DNA of 64,000 nucleotides from RYN-230 sp963704995. Lineage in GTDB: Bacteria; Actinomycetota; Actinomycetes; Streptosporangiales; Streptosporangiaceae. The position numbers and the translations under genes were made by a program. The first letter of the stretch is position 1. Every line of letters begins with the position of its first letter. This document shows, one piece after another, positions 16,132-25,236 of this stretch. The notes below the pieces were generated by a model that was not told the DNA's origin, searched no databases, and saw only the letters and a list, made by a program, of their open reading frames with translations. Location: the NCBI GenBank assembly GCA_963704995.1, contig CAVPIM010000010.1:62001-126000 (forward strand), given 5' to 3'.

Positions 16132-18486
16132 CTAGGCCAGCCGCCCCGCCCGGTCCCGCGCCGCGGCCACCACCGCCTGCCCGAGGCTGATCCCGCCGTC
16201 GTTCGGCGGGACCCGGGAATGGGTCAGGACCCGGAAGCCGCTGCCCTCCAGCAGGTCCACGACTGTCCCGAGCAGGAGCAGGTTCTGGAACACCCCGCCG
16301 GACAGCGCCACCGTGCCCAGCCCGGAGCGGTCCCGCAGCAGCCCGCAGGCCGCACCGATCATCGCGGCCACGCCCTGGTGGAACCGGGCGCCGATGACCG
16401 CCCGGGGAACCCCGGCCAGCAGGTCCTCGGCGGCGGCGCGGACCAGGTCACAACCGGCCACGGTGAGCGGCCGGCCGTCCGTGATGGCCGCCGGGTACGG
16501 GTCGTGGCGTGACGTGGTGGCCAGCTGTTCCAGCTCCACCGCGGCCTGGCCCTCGTAGTTGATGGAGTCGCGCACGCCCAGCAGCGCGGCGACCGCGTCG
16601 AACAGCCGTCCCGCGCTGGAGGTCCCGGGCGCGTTCACCCCCCGCCGGGCCAGCGTGAGCACGCTGTCCCAGGCGCCGGAGTTCCGGGTGGCCACGTCCA
16701 GGCCGGCGGGCAGGCCGCCGGGGAAGGCAGCGTCCAGGTAGGCGGCGGCCATCCGCCAGGGGTGGCGGATGGCGGCCGCGCCGCCGGGCATCGGCACGCC
16801 CGCCAGGTGGCCGGCCCGCTCCGCGTCGGCCAGGTCCGCCACCAGGAACTCACCGCCCCAGATGGTGGCGTCCGGCCCGTAGCCGGTGCCGTCGAAGGCC
16901 ACCCCGATGACCGGCCCGGCCTCCCCGTTGTCGGCCAGGCAGGAGGCGATGTGCGCGTGATGATGCTGCACCCCGGCCAGCACGCAGCCGTCCTGCTCCA
17001 GCGCGTACCGGGTGGACAGGTAGTCGGGATGCAGGTCGTGGGCCACGATCTGCGGGGTCACGTCGAACAGCCGCCGGAAGTGCGCGATGCCCTCGGTGAA
17101 CGAGCGCAGCGTCTCGTAGTTCTCCAGGTCACCGACGTGATGGGAGACGAAGGCCCGGTCCCCGCGGCCCAGGCAGAACGTGTTCTTCAGCTCGGCGCCG
17201 CAGGCCAGCACCGGCCGCCCGAACCGGCTGGCCACGGCCAGCGGCTCCGGCACGTACCCGCGGGAGCGGCGTAGCACGGCCTCCCGGCCGCGGAACGGGC
17301 GGACCACCGAGTCGTCGGTCCGGATATGGATCGGCCGGTCGTGGGTGAGGAACACGTCCGCGAGGCCGCCCAGCCGTTCCAGGGCGTCGGCGTCCTGGTA
17401 GGCGATCGGCTCGTCGGAAACGTTGCCGCTGGTCAGCACGATGGGCGCGGCGAAGTCGCGGAGCAGCAGATGATGCAGCGGGGTGTAGGGCAGCAGCACG
17501 CCCAGCTGCCGGTTGCCCGGGGCCACGGCCGCGGCGAGCGGGGACACGCCCGCGGCGGGCGGGGCGGCCCCGGTCCCGGCGGCCTGGCCCGTCCCCGTAT
17601 CCCGGCGGGGCAGCAGCACGATGGGCCGCCGGGGGCTGGCCAGCAGGCCGGCCGCCACGTCGTCCACCTCGCAGAGGCCCCCCGCGGCGGCCAGGTCCGC
17701 GGCCATCACCGCGAACGGCTTGTCCTCCCGGTGCTTGCGGGCCCGCAGCCGCGCCGCGGCCTCCTCGCTGGCCGCGTCCACCGCCAGGTGGTAACCGCCC
17801 AGGCCTTTCACCGCGAGGACCTGCCCGGCGCGCAGCGCCGCCACCGCCCCGGCCAGGGCGCCGTCCGGGCCGGATAGCTCTGTCCCATCCGCGGCCAGCA
17901 GCCGCAGCCGCGGCCCGCAGGCCGGGCAGCACACCGGCTGGGCGTGGAAGCGCCGGTCGGCCGGATCGTGGTACTCCGCCGCGCACGCGGCGCACATGGC
18001 GAAGGCCGCCATCGTGGTCAGCGGCCGGTCGTAGGGCACGCCGCGGACGATGGTGAACCGGGGCCCGCAGTTCGTGCAGTTGATGAACGGGTAGCCGAAC
18101 CGGCGGTCGGCCGGGTCGGCCAGCTCGCGCAGGCAGTCGGCGCAGGTCGCGCTGTCCGCGGAGACCAGGGCCCGGCGGGGGCCGGCCGCGGCGCTGGCCA
18201 CGATCGCGAAGCCCGGGCGGCCGTCCGGGTCCATCGGCTGGGCGCTGACCCGCTCGACCCGGGCCAGCGGCGGCGCGTCCCGCTCCAGCGCGGCCAGGAA
18301 GTCCCGGATCTGCCCGGCGGGCCCCTCCACCTCGGCGAGCACGCCGTCCACGTCGTTGCCGACCCAGCCCGCCAGGCCCAGCCGGGTAGCCAGGGAGTAG
18401 ACGAACGGGCGGAACCCGACTCCCTGGACCACGCCCTCGACCCGGACGCAGGTCCGGATGTTGCTGGTCCGGACGTTGGCAGCCAC
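16132..18486 (-). CDS. hypF: [NiFe]-hydrogenase maturation carbamoyltransferase HypF
   Basis: A 784-residue HypF that makes the carbamoyl/cyanide precursor for the hydrogenase Fe(CN)2CO centre and delivers it to HypE. Domains in order: acylphosphatase-like (GVVQGVGFRPFVYS, residues about 10-95), two zinc-finger pairs (CADCLREL, CTNCGPRF, CAACAAEY, CCPACGPRL, about 115-195), a YrdC-like domain (about 205-395) and a Kae1-like domain (about 400-770) with HDLHPDYLST and HHHAHIASC metal-binding motifs. It is separated from the rest of the hyp operon by about 20 kb and is the first gene on its strand here, with an intergenic gap upstream. Confidence 0.96.
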   Translation of the reverse strand: MAANVRTSNIRTCVRVEGVVQGVGFRPFVYSLATRLGLAGWVGNDVDGVLAEVEGPAGQIRDFLAALERDAPPLARVERVSAQPMDPDGRPGFAIVASAAAGPRRALVSADSATCADCLRELADPADRRFGYPFINCTNCGPRFTIVRGVPYDRPLTTMAAFAMCAACAAEYHDPADRRFHAQPVCCPACGPRLRLLAADGTELSGPDGALAGAVAALRAGQVLAVKGLGGYHLAVDAASEEAAARLRARKHREDKPFAVMAADLAAAGGLCEVDDVAAGLLASPRRPIVLLPRRDTGTGQAAGTGAAPPAAGVSPLAAAVAPGNRQLGVLLPYTPLHHLLLRDFAAPIVLTSGNVSDEPIAYQDADALERLGGLADVFLTHDRPIHIRTDDSVVRPFRGREAVLRRSRGYVPEPLAVASRFGRPVLACGAELKNTFCLGRGDRAFVSHHVGDLENYETLRSFTEGIAHFRRLFDVTPQIVAHDLHPDYLSTRYALEQDGCVLAGVQHHHAHIASCLADNGEAGPVIGVAFDGTGYGPDATIWGGEFLVADLADAERAGHLAGVPMPGGAAAIRHPWRMAAAYLDAAFPGGLPAGLDVATRNSGAWDSVLTLARRGVNAPGTSSAGRLFDAVAALLGVRDSINYEGQAAVELEQLATTSRHDPYPAAITDGRPLTVAGCDLVRAAAEDLLAGVPRAVIGARFHQGVAAMIGAACGLLRDRSGLGTVALSGGVFQNLLLLGTVVDLLEGSGFRVLTHSRVPPNDGGISLGQAVVAAARDRAGRLA

Positions 18487-18608
18487 CAGCCCAGTGTGCC
18501 GCGTTTCCCCCGGCCGTGCCGGTCCCGGGGCTGGTGAGGCCGGGCGATGTGCTGGGACTGTCGCGCGAAAAGGCGTTGACGACGGTCAGCGAGAGGTCCG
18601 ACGGTTCC

Positions 18609-19145
18609 ATGGTGATGATTCGACGTGAGCTCCCCGACGACGTTGAGGCGATCCGTGCGGTCACGGCGGCCGCGTTCCGCAACGCCGAGCACAGAGCACC
18701 GCCAGTAGAGCCAGGTGGGGATCCGGGCGAAGCGACACTGGTCTCGTGGCTGCGAGACGATGCTGGTTGGGTTCCGGAGCTGTCGTTGGTCGCGGTCGAG
18801 GACGACCTGGTGGTCGGCCACGTTGTAGCTACGCGTGCCCATGTCGATGCCCAGCCAGCTCTGGGTCTCGGGCCGCTGAGTGTTCTCCCGCACCGCTGGA
18901 GAGCTGGTATCGGTGCGGCCCTGATGCACGCTGTTCTTGGTGCGGCCGACGCGCTCGGCGAGCCTCTGGTTGGGCTGCTTGGCGACCCTGCCTACTACCG
19001 TCGCTTCGGCTTTGTTCCAGCACAGTCGATCGGGGTAGCCGCGCCCGACTCCTCATGGGGTGACTACTTCCAGGTCCGGACCCTTACCCGGTACGAGGGC
19101 CTGACCGGCCGCTTCCACTACGCCGCCCCATTCGACCGGCTCTGA
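18609..19145 (+). CDS. GNAT-family N-acetyltransferase
   Basis: A 178-residue acetyltransferase. The acetyl-CoA pyrophosphate loop is HRWRAGIGAALMHAVL (R/QxxGxG/A type), preceded by LGPLSVLP and followed by the YYRRFGF segment typical of the YhbS-like predicted acetyltransferases. ATG 18609 was chosen because the family homology begins at MIRRELPDDVEAI; the longer frame from 18516 adds unmatched residues, and ATG 18615 is also possible. Acceptor substrate unknown. Confidence 0.85.
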   Translation: MVMIRRELPDDVEAIRAVTAAAFRNAEHRAPPVEPGGDPGEATLVSWLRDDAGWVPELSLVAVEDDLVVGHVVATRAHVDAQPALGLGPLSVLPHRWRAGIGAALMHAVLGAADALGEPLVGLLGDPAYYRRFGFVPAQSIGVAAPDSSWGDYFQVRTLTRYEGLTGRFHYAAPFDRL

Positions 19146-19186
19146 GCGAGGCAGCGTTCGGCCTCGGGCTACGACCTGGGTTTGGA

Positions 19187-19366
19187 TCAGGAATCGGGGG
19201 GCTGGGCGCGCAGGCCCGCTTCGGCGTACTCGGCCAGCAGGTCGCTCACCGAGATGTCGCGCCGCTCGGCCTCGGCGGCCAGGCGTTCGGCCAGGGCGGC
19301 GGGCAGCACCACGCTGCGGTGCACGTAGTCGTCGTGCTCCCAGGCGCCGTAGGCCGGCTCAGGCAT
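19187..19366 (-). CDS. Small 59-residue protein, CopG/RHH antitoxin-like
   Basis: The frame from ATG 19366, behind a GAGAGGAG ribosome site, encodes 59 residues. The middle reads YVHRSVVLPAALAERLAAEA then RRDISVSDLLAEYAEAGL, a strand followed by two helices, as in ribbon-helix-helix DNA-binding proteins. No toxin gene is adjacent downstream. The start lies inside the last codons of the upstream flavoprotein gene (8-nt overlap), so it is translationally linked. It may be an orphan antitoxin or a small regulator. Confidence 0.6.
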   Translation of the reverse strand: MPEPAYGAWEHDDYVHRSVVLPAALAERLAAEAERRDISVSDLLAEYAEAGLRAQPPDS

Positions 19367-20625
19367 GGTGGCTCCTCTCGGCGAACTGCGGGGCCGTCGG
19401 CAGTGGGACGTAGCGCCGCAGGACCCGGTCGCTGAGCAGGCCGAGGCAGCTGAGGTTGGGGAAGCCCGGTCCCTGGGCGAGCCCGGCCAGCACCGGCAGG
19501 TGCAGCGGCGGCTCCAGGCCCGCCACGGCCAGGTTCACGTCGATGCGGCGCTCCAGCTCATCCCCGCCCCGGGCGGCGGTGAGCCGGGTCTTCGCCTCCC
19601 GGCTCAGCAGGCGCTCGAACCAGTGCCCGTCGAAGCCGCGCGCCACGACCACCAGGTCATAGGCGACGCGCTCCCGGTCTTCCCCGTAGCCGGCGGTGAC
19701 CACGACCTGCCGCGGCCCGGCCTCGATGTGCAGCGCCCGCCCGGCCAGCGTGCGGAAGCCGCGCAGCTGATTGAGGGTCGCCTCGGCCTGGACCGAGAAC
19801 ACGCCCCGGTCGGTGCGCTCGAGGAACTCGCGGCGGTGCGATTCGGCCAGCCCGGGCCAGTCGCCCGGATCGGAGTAGAACCGGTTCTCGTCGAAGCTCT
19901 CGCCGCGCGAGTAGAGCACCCCGCGGCTGGTCAGCACGTCGATGGCCGAGTGCCGGTGGCAGTGCCTGGCCAGGGTGATCACGACCCAGGCGGCCGTCTC
20001 GCCGCTGCCGATGACACAGATGTTCCGCGCCCGGCAGCCCAGGTCCCCCAGGTGCTGCCAGTAACTGCGGCCGTCCAGGACGAGCGGATGACTGGCCGGG
20101 CTGGCCCGGCACCGTGACCGGCGGCCCAGGGCCGGTCACGACGACCCCGTCCGCCTCCAGCGTGCCGCCACCGGCCAGCCCGAGCCGCCAGCGGCCGGCC
20201 TCGGCGTCCAGCGCGGTCACCTCGGCCACGAGGGTCTCGGCCCGGCACTTCACGGCGACCTCACGCAGGTAGCCGCCCCACTCGCGATGCGCAGGCCGCT
20301 GGCGGCCGCGATCCACCCAGTCGGCGTAGCTGCCGCCGGCGATCAGGTGCCGCGGCCAGCTGTAGGCCATCATCGCGTCGGTCACCGCGTCTGAGGCCGG
20401 ACCCCAGCTCGGCGGGTAGGGGTAGCCGACGTCCTTCTCGGGCGGGGTGCCCAGCGGCAGCGAGCCGTCGGTGTAGCCCTGCTGGCCGGTCCAGGCCGCG
20501 GCGGGTGCGCTCCGTTCGACGAGCACCACCCGGGGCGGGTCGAATCCCATGTCGGCGAGCGCCCGGGCCTTCGCAGCGATCGCGATGCCCTTGGCGCCCG
20601 CACCGATCACCGCCAGCGTCCGCAT
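19359..20625 (-). CDS. FAD/NAD(P)-binding oxidoreductase (lysine/ornithine N-monooxygenase-like), frameshifted here
   Basis: ATG 20625 starts MRTLAVIGAGAKGIAIAAKA, a Rossmann FAD site, followed by GYTDGSLPLGTPPEKDVGYPY and a long N-hydroxylase-like stretch to about 20105. There the frame shifts by one base in a C/G-rich run; the other frame continues with HPLVLDGRSYWQHLGDLG and a second Rossmann motif NICVIGSGETAAW, then ends at 19359. Repaired length would be about 420 residues, with both nucleotide-binding sites intact. It resembles SidA/PvdA-type amine hydroxylases, but no siderophore synthetase is nearby, so the substrate is open. Confidence 0.68.
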
Positions 20626-20655
20626 GGCCCGACAATAGCCCGGCGCTGCCGTAGA

Positions 20656-21252
20656 TCATTCGTCGGCGCGATCGCGGGCTCCGCGCACCGCGAAGACCGC
20701 CATCCCGACGGCGAACACCAGCCCGGCGCAGATCGCCGCGCCCAGGTCGTGCGGTGGGCGGGCCGGCCAGATCCACGGCGTGGTCAGGGCCGGGTGGTGC
20801 CACTGCGTGTACAGCGCGTACACGCCGACGACCAGGTAGCCGGTCGGGCCGGCCCAGGCCAGGCCGCCGCCGAGTACGGCCGCGCACAGCAGGCCGAGGC
20901 CGGTCATCCCGGCCACGTTGCGCAATGCGTCCAGGGTGCCGCCGGCCAGGTGCGCACCGGCCCCGGCGGCGGCCAGCGCGCTGACCGCCACCGCGGTCAG
21001 CGCCAGCGCGGTGGCCAGCCGCAGGAACGGCAGCCACCGGCCGGCCACCCGTTCCGGGTCGCCGAGCCGGCTCGCGGTAACGGCGGTGATGGCGGCCGCG
21101 GCTCCGGCCTCGAACACCAGCGGCAGCTGCAGGGCGCCGTAGCTGTCCCAGGGCCAGATCAGCGCGATCCTCAGCCCGATAGCGCACGCCGCTATCGCGG
21201 CCACGGCGGCCGGGATCCGCCGGCTGGTGGCATACAGCCGCACCAGGCGCAC
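20656..21252 (-). CDS. Integral membrane protein, unknown function
   Basis: A 198-residue protein with about five to six hydrophobic helices and no recognised domain. It follows the ABC permease gene by about 120 bp on the same strand. The intervening DNA contains an ATG (21377) overlapping the permease stop in another frame, which suggests that the true start may lie there and that an indel separates it from this frame. GTG 21252 is the first start in the open frame. It may be an accessory of the ABC exporter (inference from position only). Confidence 0.55.
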   Translation of the reverse strand: MRLVRLYATSRRIPAAVAAIAACAIGLRIALIWPWDSYGALQLPLVFEAGAAAAITAVTASRLGDPERVAGRWLPFLRLATALALTAVAVSALAAAGAGAHLAGGTLDALRNVAGMTGLGLLCAAVLGGGLAWAGPTGYLVVGVYALYTQWHHPALTTPWIWPARPPHDLGAAICAGLVFAVGMAVFAVRGARDRADE

Positions 21253-21373
21253 TCGCGCCGCGACTGGCTGGGGCCGCGGCGCCGGGCGGTTTGGCCGCCC
21301 GGGCGGGCCCGTTCGGCGCGCGCCTCGCGGGCCCGTTCGGCCGGCGCCTCCACTTGGCCTGCCCCGCCGGCGG

Positions 21374-22921
21374 TCATGGCAGCTGCGCCAGCGTGATCCG
21401 GCCCGCCCGCAGGGCGGGCAGGTGCGCCGCGAGCCAGCTGCGGCGGGCCGGCGGGGTCAGCGCCGCGAACCGCTGGGCGGCGGCGTAGGCCGGTGATCCG
21501 GGAGCCGGCTCGGGCGCCGGCGGGCTCAGCGCCGCGCGCTGCCGGCTGCCCGACGGTGTGCTGCGGGGAAGCGAGGTGGGCTGCGGCAGGCCGGACACCC
21601 GGGCCAGGACGGCCAGCACCGCCTGCTGGGCCGGGGACGGGTGGCGGCCCGCGCCGACGATGCTGGAGGCGATGCCGAGCCCGGCGCTCGATCGGATCTC
21701 GGCCGCCAGCTGGCTGGTGGTCACGGCGGGTCCGGCCAGCTGGACCGGAAGAAGCAGGCGGAACACCGGCGGCCGGCCGCTGATAGCCGGGCCCGCCAGC
21801 CCGATACTGACCGAGTTGCCGGTGCCCTGCCGGTAGACCGCTGCGGCCTGGCTGATGCGGGCCGGGGCGCCCGGCAGGCCGGCCACCTCGCTGAGCAGCG
21901 GTGCGAGAGCGGTCACCGTGACCGGAAGATAGCTCGAGTAGGCGGGATTCAGGCAGACCGGGATCGCGGTATGGCTGCAGACCGGGATGAAGCGGATCGG
22001 CCGGTCGCTGGCCGCATCGTGCAGGGCCGGGATGGCGATCATGCCCTGGCTGTCCAGCTGGCCGGTCCCGGCCAGCGCCACGGCGGTCCCGGCGGCCACC
22101 AGGCCGGCCGCGGTGACCGCCGCGGCGGCGGCGCGCAGGCGCCGCCCGCCGGAACCCCGCGGCAGGGCCAGGGCCGCCAGCAGCGCCACGGTCAGCCCGG
22201 CGGGGAACATCACCTGGGCCATCGCCAGGTCAGGAACGTACGGGTAAAAGGTCGCCATGCTCGCGTTCGATCCGACGTCCCAGGGGGCGGCGACCACCGG
22301 CGAGACCTGCCAGTACGACTGGCTGCCGACGATGAGCTGGGTGCTGAGCGCGAGCACGAAGAACGCCGCGATGGCGGCCAGCGGGGCCGTGAACCGGCTG
22401 GGCAGCAGAGCCCCGGCGGCGAAGCCCAGCGCCGAGAAGGCCGGCAGGCTCGCGGCCACGACCGCGGCCGGCCACCACAGCGGGCCGCCCCAGCTGGCCT
22501 GGCGCGCGGTCATCCCGTACGCGGCGGCCAGGCAGACCAGGTAACCCAGCAGGGCCCAGCAGGTGGTGGCGGCCCATGTCGGCAGCAGCCGGGCCCACCG
22601 CGGCCGGGCGGTGATCCTCATCAGTTCGGAGGTGTGGCGGCGGGCCTCCCGGGACCCCATCCACGCGGCCGCGCCGACCACCGGGGTGATGAAATCCAGA
22701 ATCGCGCCGCTTTGCAGGCTGACGGCGCGCATGTTCCACAAGGGCGGCATGGCCATGGTCTTGCGGTACGTGGTGAGCCAGAACAGGGCGAAGACCACCG
22801 GCAGCATCCACAGCATGGCGTTATGGCGCAGCTCCAGGCGCAGCAGCCGGGCCGTCACCCGTGCGGGACGACGGGGGACCGGCCGCGGCCGGGAGACGGC
22901 CGGGGCGTTCGCAGTGGTCAT
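21374..22921 (-). CDS. ABC transporter permease
   Basis: A 515-residue membrane protein. The N-terminal half has about six hydrophobic segments, beginning LWMLPVVFALFWLTTY, consistent with ABC-2-type permeases. The C-terminal 230 residues are largely extracytoplasmic and Ala/Pro-rich, which is longer than usual. Its start overlaps the ATPase stop (ATGA at 22921-22918), so the two form one exporter. Divergence from a histidine kinase suggests that the kinase controls the exporter. Substrate unknown; antimicrobial peptide or lipid export is typical of such pairs. Confidence 0.8.
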   Translation of the reverse strand: MTTANAPAVSRPRPVPRRPARVTARLLRLELRHNAMLWMLPVVFALFWLTTYRKTMAMPPLWNMRAVSLQSGAILDFITPVVGAAAWMGSREARRHTSELMRITARPRWARLLPTWAATTCWALLGYLVCLAAAYGMTARQASWGGPLWWPAAVVAASLPAFSALGFAAGALLPSRFTAPLAAIAAFFVLALSTQLIVGSQSYWQVSPVVAAPWDVGSNASMATFYPYVPDLAMAQVMFPAGLTVALLAALALPRGSGGRRLRAAAAAVTAAGLVAAGTAVALAGTGQLDSQGMIAIPALHDAASDRPIRFIPVCSHTAIPVCLNPAYSSYLPVTVTALAPLLSEVAGLPGAPARISQAAAVYRQGTGNSVSIGLAGPAISGRPPVFRLLLPVQLAGPAVTTSQLAAEIRSSAGLGIASSIVGAGRHPSPAQQAVLAVLARVSGLPQPTSLPRSTPSGSRQRAALSPPAPEPAPGSPAYAAAQRFAALTPPARRSWLAAHLPALRAGRITLAQLP

Positions 22922-23676
22922 GACCGGCTCCCGGCCAGGACGGCGCTGTACCCGCGCTCCAGCGGCGAATCGCCGATGGCCCCGTCTTCCGCGGCCGGGT
23001 CCTCGCCGCGGGCGACCAGGTCAGCCGGGGTGCCGTGAAACACGATCTGGCCCTGGTCCATGAGCGCGACCTGAGCGCAGGCGGCGCCGACGTCTTCCAC
23101 CAGGTGGGTGCTGACCACGACCGTGGCGCGCTGGCCGAGCTCCCGGAGCAGGGCCCGGAACACCATCCGCTGCTGCGGATCCAGCCCGGCGGTCGGCTCG
23201 TCCAGCAGCAGCAGCTCCGGCTCGTTGACGATCGCCTGGGCGATCCCCACCCGGCGCAGCATCCCGCCGGACAGGGTGCGAAGCCGGGCCTTCGCCTGGC
23301 TGCCCAGCTCGACCCGGTCGACGGCCACCGTCACCGCGGCCGGAACCCGCGCCGCGGGCATCTCCTTGAGCAGCGCGAAATACTCCACGAACTCCGCCAC
23401 CGTGAAGCCCGGGTAATAGCCGAGGTTCTGCGGCAGGTACCCGAGCCGGCGCCGGATCTCCTGCCGCGGACCGTAACGGCCCGGATCGCGGCCCAGCAGC
23501 CGCAGCCGGCCCGAGGTCGGCGGGACCGCCGTCGCCATCATCCGCAGCAGCGAGGTCTTGCCCGCCCCGTTGGGGCCCAGCAGCCCGAACACCCCCGGGC
23601 CAGCCTGCAGGTCCGCCCCCGCCACGGCCATGGTGCGGCCGAAGCGCCGGGTCAGCCCGGTGATCTCGACATTCAT
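22918..23676 (-). CDS. ABC transporter ATP-binding protein
   Basis: A 252-residue ATPase with Walker A GPNGAGKTSLL (residues about 34-44), Q-loop LGYLPQNLGYYPGFT, signature LSGGMLRRVGIAQA, Walker B LLLLDEPTAGLD and the switch His in STHLVED. It belongs to the drug/bacteriocin export (CcmA/BcrA-like) group. First gene of the exporter operon, transcribed away from the two-component system. Confidence 0.92.
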   Translation of the reverse strand: MNVEITGLTRRFGRTMAVAGADLQAGPGVFGLLGPNGAGKTSLLRMMATAVPPTSGRLRLLGRDPGRYGPRQEIRRRLGYLPQNLGYYPGFTVAEFVEYFALLKEMPAARVPAAVTVAVDRVELGSQAKARLRTLSGGMLRRVGIAQAIVNEPELLLLDEPTAGLDPQQRMVFRALLRELGQRATVVVSTHLVEDVGAACAQVALMDQGQIVFHGTPADLVARGEDPAAEDGAIGDSPLERGYSAVLAGSRS

Positions 23677-23803
23677 GGTGCGCCTCCCGGGACGGGTTAG
23701 ATACAGGGCGATGAGCTACCGGGCGGTGCGTGAAAGAAGCACCGTGGTTAAAGGCTGTCGGCTGGGGCTGGTGCCGGTCATCGCACCAGGGAGCCGGATT
23801 GGG

Positions 23804-23861
23804 GGTCATACCAGGCAGGTAGTCCGGCCCGGCGGCCAGGCGAGTTCATACCTGGGTATGA
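23804..23861. promoter_or_regulatory. TCATACC inverted repeats between exporter and two-component system
   Basis: TCATACC-TG-GGTATGA (23846-23861) is a perfect 7-2-7 palindrome. The same half-site occurs as GGTCATACC at 23804-23812. Both lie in the 260-bp gap between the divergent ABC exporter and kinase operons. The LuxR-type response regulator encoded next door is the likely binder (inference). Confidence 0.65.
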
Positions 23862-23937
23862 CCATGCCGGTGTGATGAGCGCTGGCCCCCGGCGGCCTAC
23901 GCTGACATCGTGAAACGGATGCCCGGCTACGCACGCG

Positions 23938-25236
23938 GTGGCGAGCAGCGCCGGCCTGGTGGCGCGCCAGGCGTGGCGCGGGCTGGCCCAGGTGGTGGCG
24001 GGCCGGGACACCGCCCCCGCCTGGTGGCACCCGCCGTGGCGGCGCCGGGCCTCTCTAGCGCTGGGCCTGACGACACTGGCGCTGTTCGTGCTCAGCCTGG
24101 CCAGCATCCGCACGCGGCCCACCCTGTCTCCCGCGCCGCCCATGTCGTGCCGCGCCAGCCCTTGTTACTACTTCCACTACCCGCCGCTCGGTGCCGGGCA
24201 GTTGCTGCTGGTGGCAGCGGTGCTGACGCCGCTGCTGCTGGCGGCCCGGTATCCGCTGCTGGGCTGGCGGATCGGGTGGCTCGCGCTGCTGCTCGCCCCG
24301 CTGGTCCCCGCGCAGTGGCGGGGAGGCTGGCCGTGGGGCCCGGCGCAGGTGCTCGTGCTGCTGGTCGTGTTCTGCGTGGCCGGGGTCCGCTACCGGCGGC
24401 CGGTGCTGTGGTGGATGTGGGCGCTGAGCCTCATCCCCTGGTGGCTGTGGCTCGCGGCGGACCTCCCGGACCTGAACGGCCCGATCAGTGCGACCATCCT
24501 GTTCACGGCGGGGACGGTCGCCATGGACAGCATCAGTTCCAGGTGGGGCGCCGAGCGGGCGCTGGCCGCCCAGACCGAGCGCACCGAACTGGAGCAGGCG
24601 CGGCGGGCCGTGCTGGAGGAGCGCGCCCGGATCGCGCGGGAACTGCACGACGTGGTCGCCCATCACATGTCGCTGATCGCGGTCCAGGCTGAGACCGCGC
24701 CGTACCGCCTCACCGACCTGCCCGAATCAGCCCTCGCCGAGTTCGGCTCGCTGAGCGGGGTGGCCCGCGAGGCGCTGGCGGAGATGCGGCGGCTGCTCGG
24801 CGTGCTGCGCTCCGACCAGCCCGCCGCACTGGCGCCGCAGCCTCAGCTATCAGACCTGCCCGCGCTCGTCGATACGGCCCGCCGCGCCGGGGTAACGGTC
24901 GACCTGGCTGTACCCCGGGCGATGGGCGACGTGCCTTCCGGCGTGGCGGTGTGCGCGTACCGGATTGTCCAGGAATCGCTGTCCAACGCCAGCCAGCACG
25001 CGCCCGGGGCGGCGATCAGCGTGTCGGTGGGCCATGACGGCGGGGCGGTCCGGCTGCGGGTGGCCAACGAGCCCGCCGCGTCCGCCCGGCCGGCCGCGAG
25101 CGAACCCGGGTCTGGTCACGGGCTGACCGGGATGCGCGAGCGGGTCGCGCTGCTCGGCGGCTCCCTCTCGGCCGGCCCGTCGGCCGGTGGCGGCTTCGTC
25201 GTGTCTGCGGTGCTCCCGTTCGGCACGACGGCATGA
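23938..25236 (+). CDS. NarL-type sensor histidine kinase
   Basis: A 432-residue kinase with four or five N-terminal membrane helices (about 35-200) and a HisKA_3 dimerisation domain with the phospho-acceptor in RIARELHDVVAHHMSLI. A HATPase domain follows, with N-box NASQHA and G-box GHGLTGMRERV. It has little extracytoplasmic sequence, as in intramembrane-sensing kinases that watch membrane stress or an associated transporter. GTG 23938 opens the frame; another frame from GTG 23910 begins plausibly (MKRMPGYAR), so a start-region indel cannot be excluded. Coupled to the response regulator by ATGA overlap. Confidence 0.88.
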   Translation: MASSAGLVARQAWRGLAQVVAGRDTAPAWWHPPWRRRASLALGLTTLALFVLSLASIRTRPTLSPAPPMSCRASPCYYFHYPPLGAGQLLLVAAVLTPLLLAARYPLLGWRIGWLALLLAPLVPAQWRGGWPWGPAQVLVLLVVFCVAGVRYRRPVLWWMWALSLIPWWLWLAADLPDLNGPISATILFTAGTVAMDSISSRWGAERALAAQTERTELEQARRAVLEERARIARELHDVVAHHMSLIAVQAETAPYRLTDLPESALAEFGSLSGVAREALAEMRRLLGVLRSDQPAALAPQPQLSDLPALVDTARRAGVTVDLAVPRAMGDVPSGVAVCAYRIVQESLSNASQHAPGAAISVSVGHDGGAVRLRVANEPAASARPAASEPGSGHGLTGMRERVALLGGSLSAGPSAGGGFVVSAVLPFGTTA

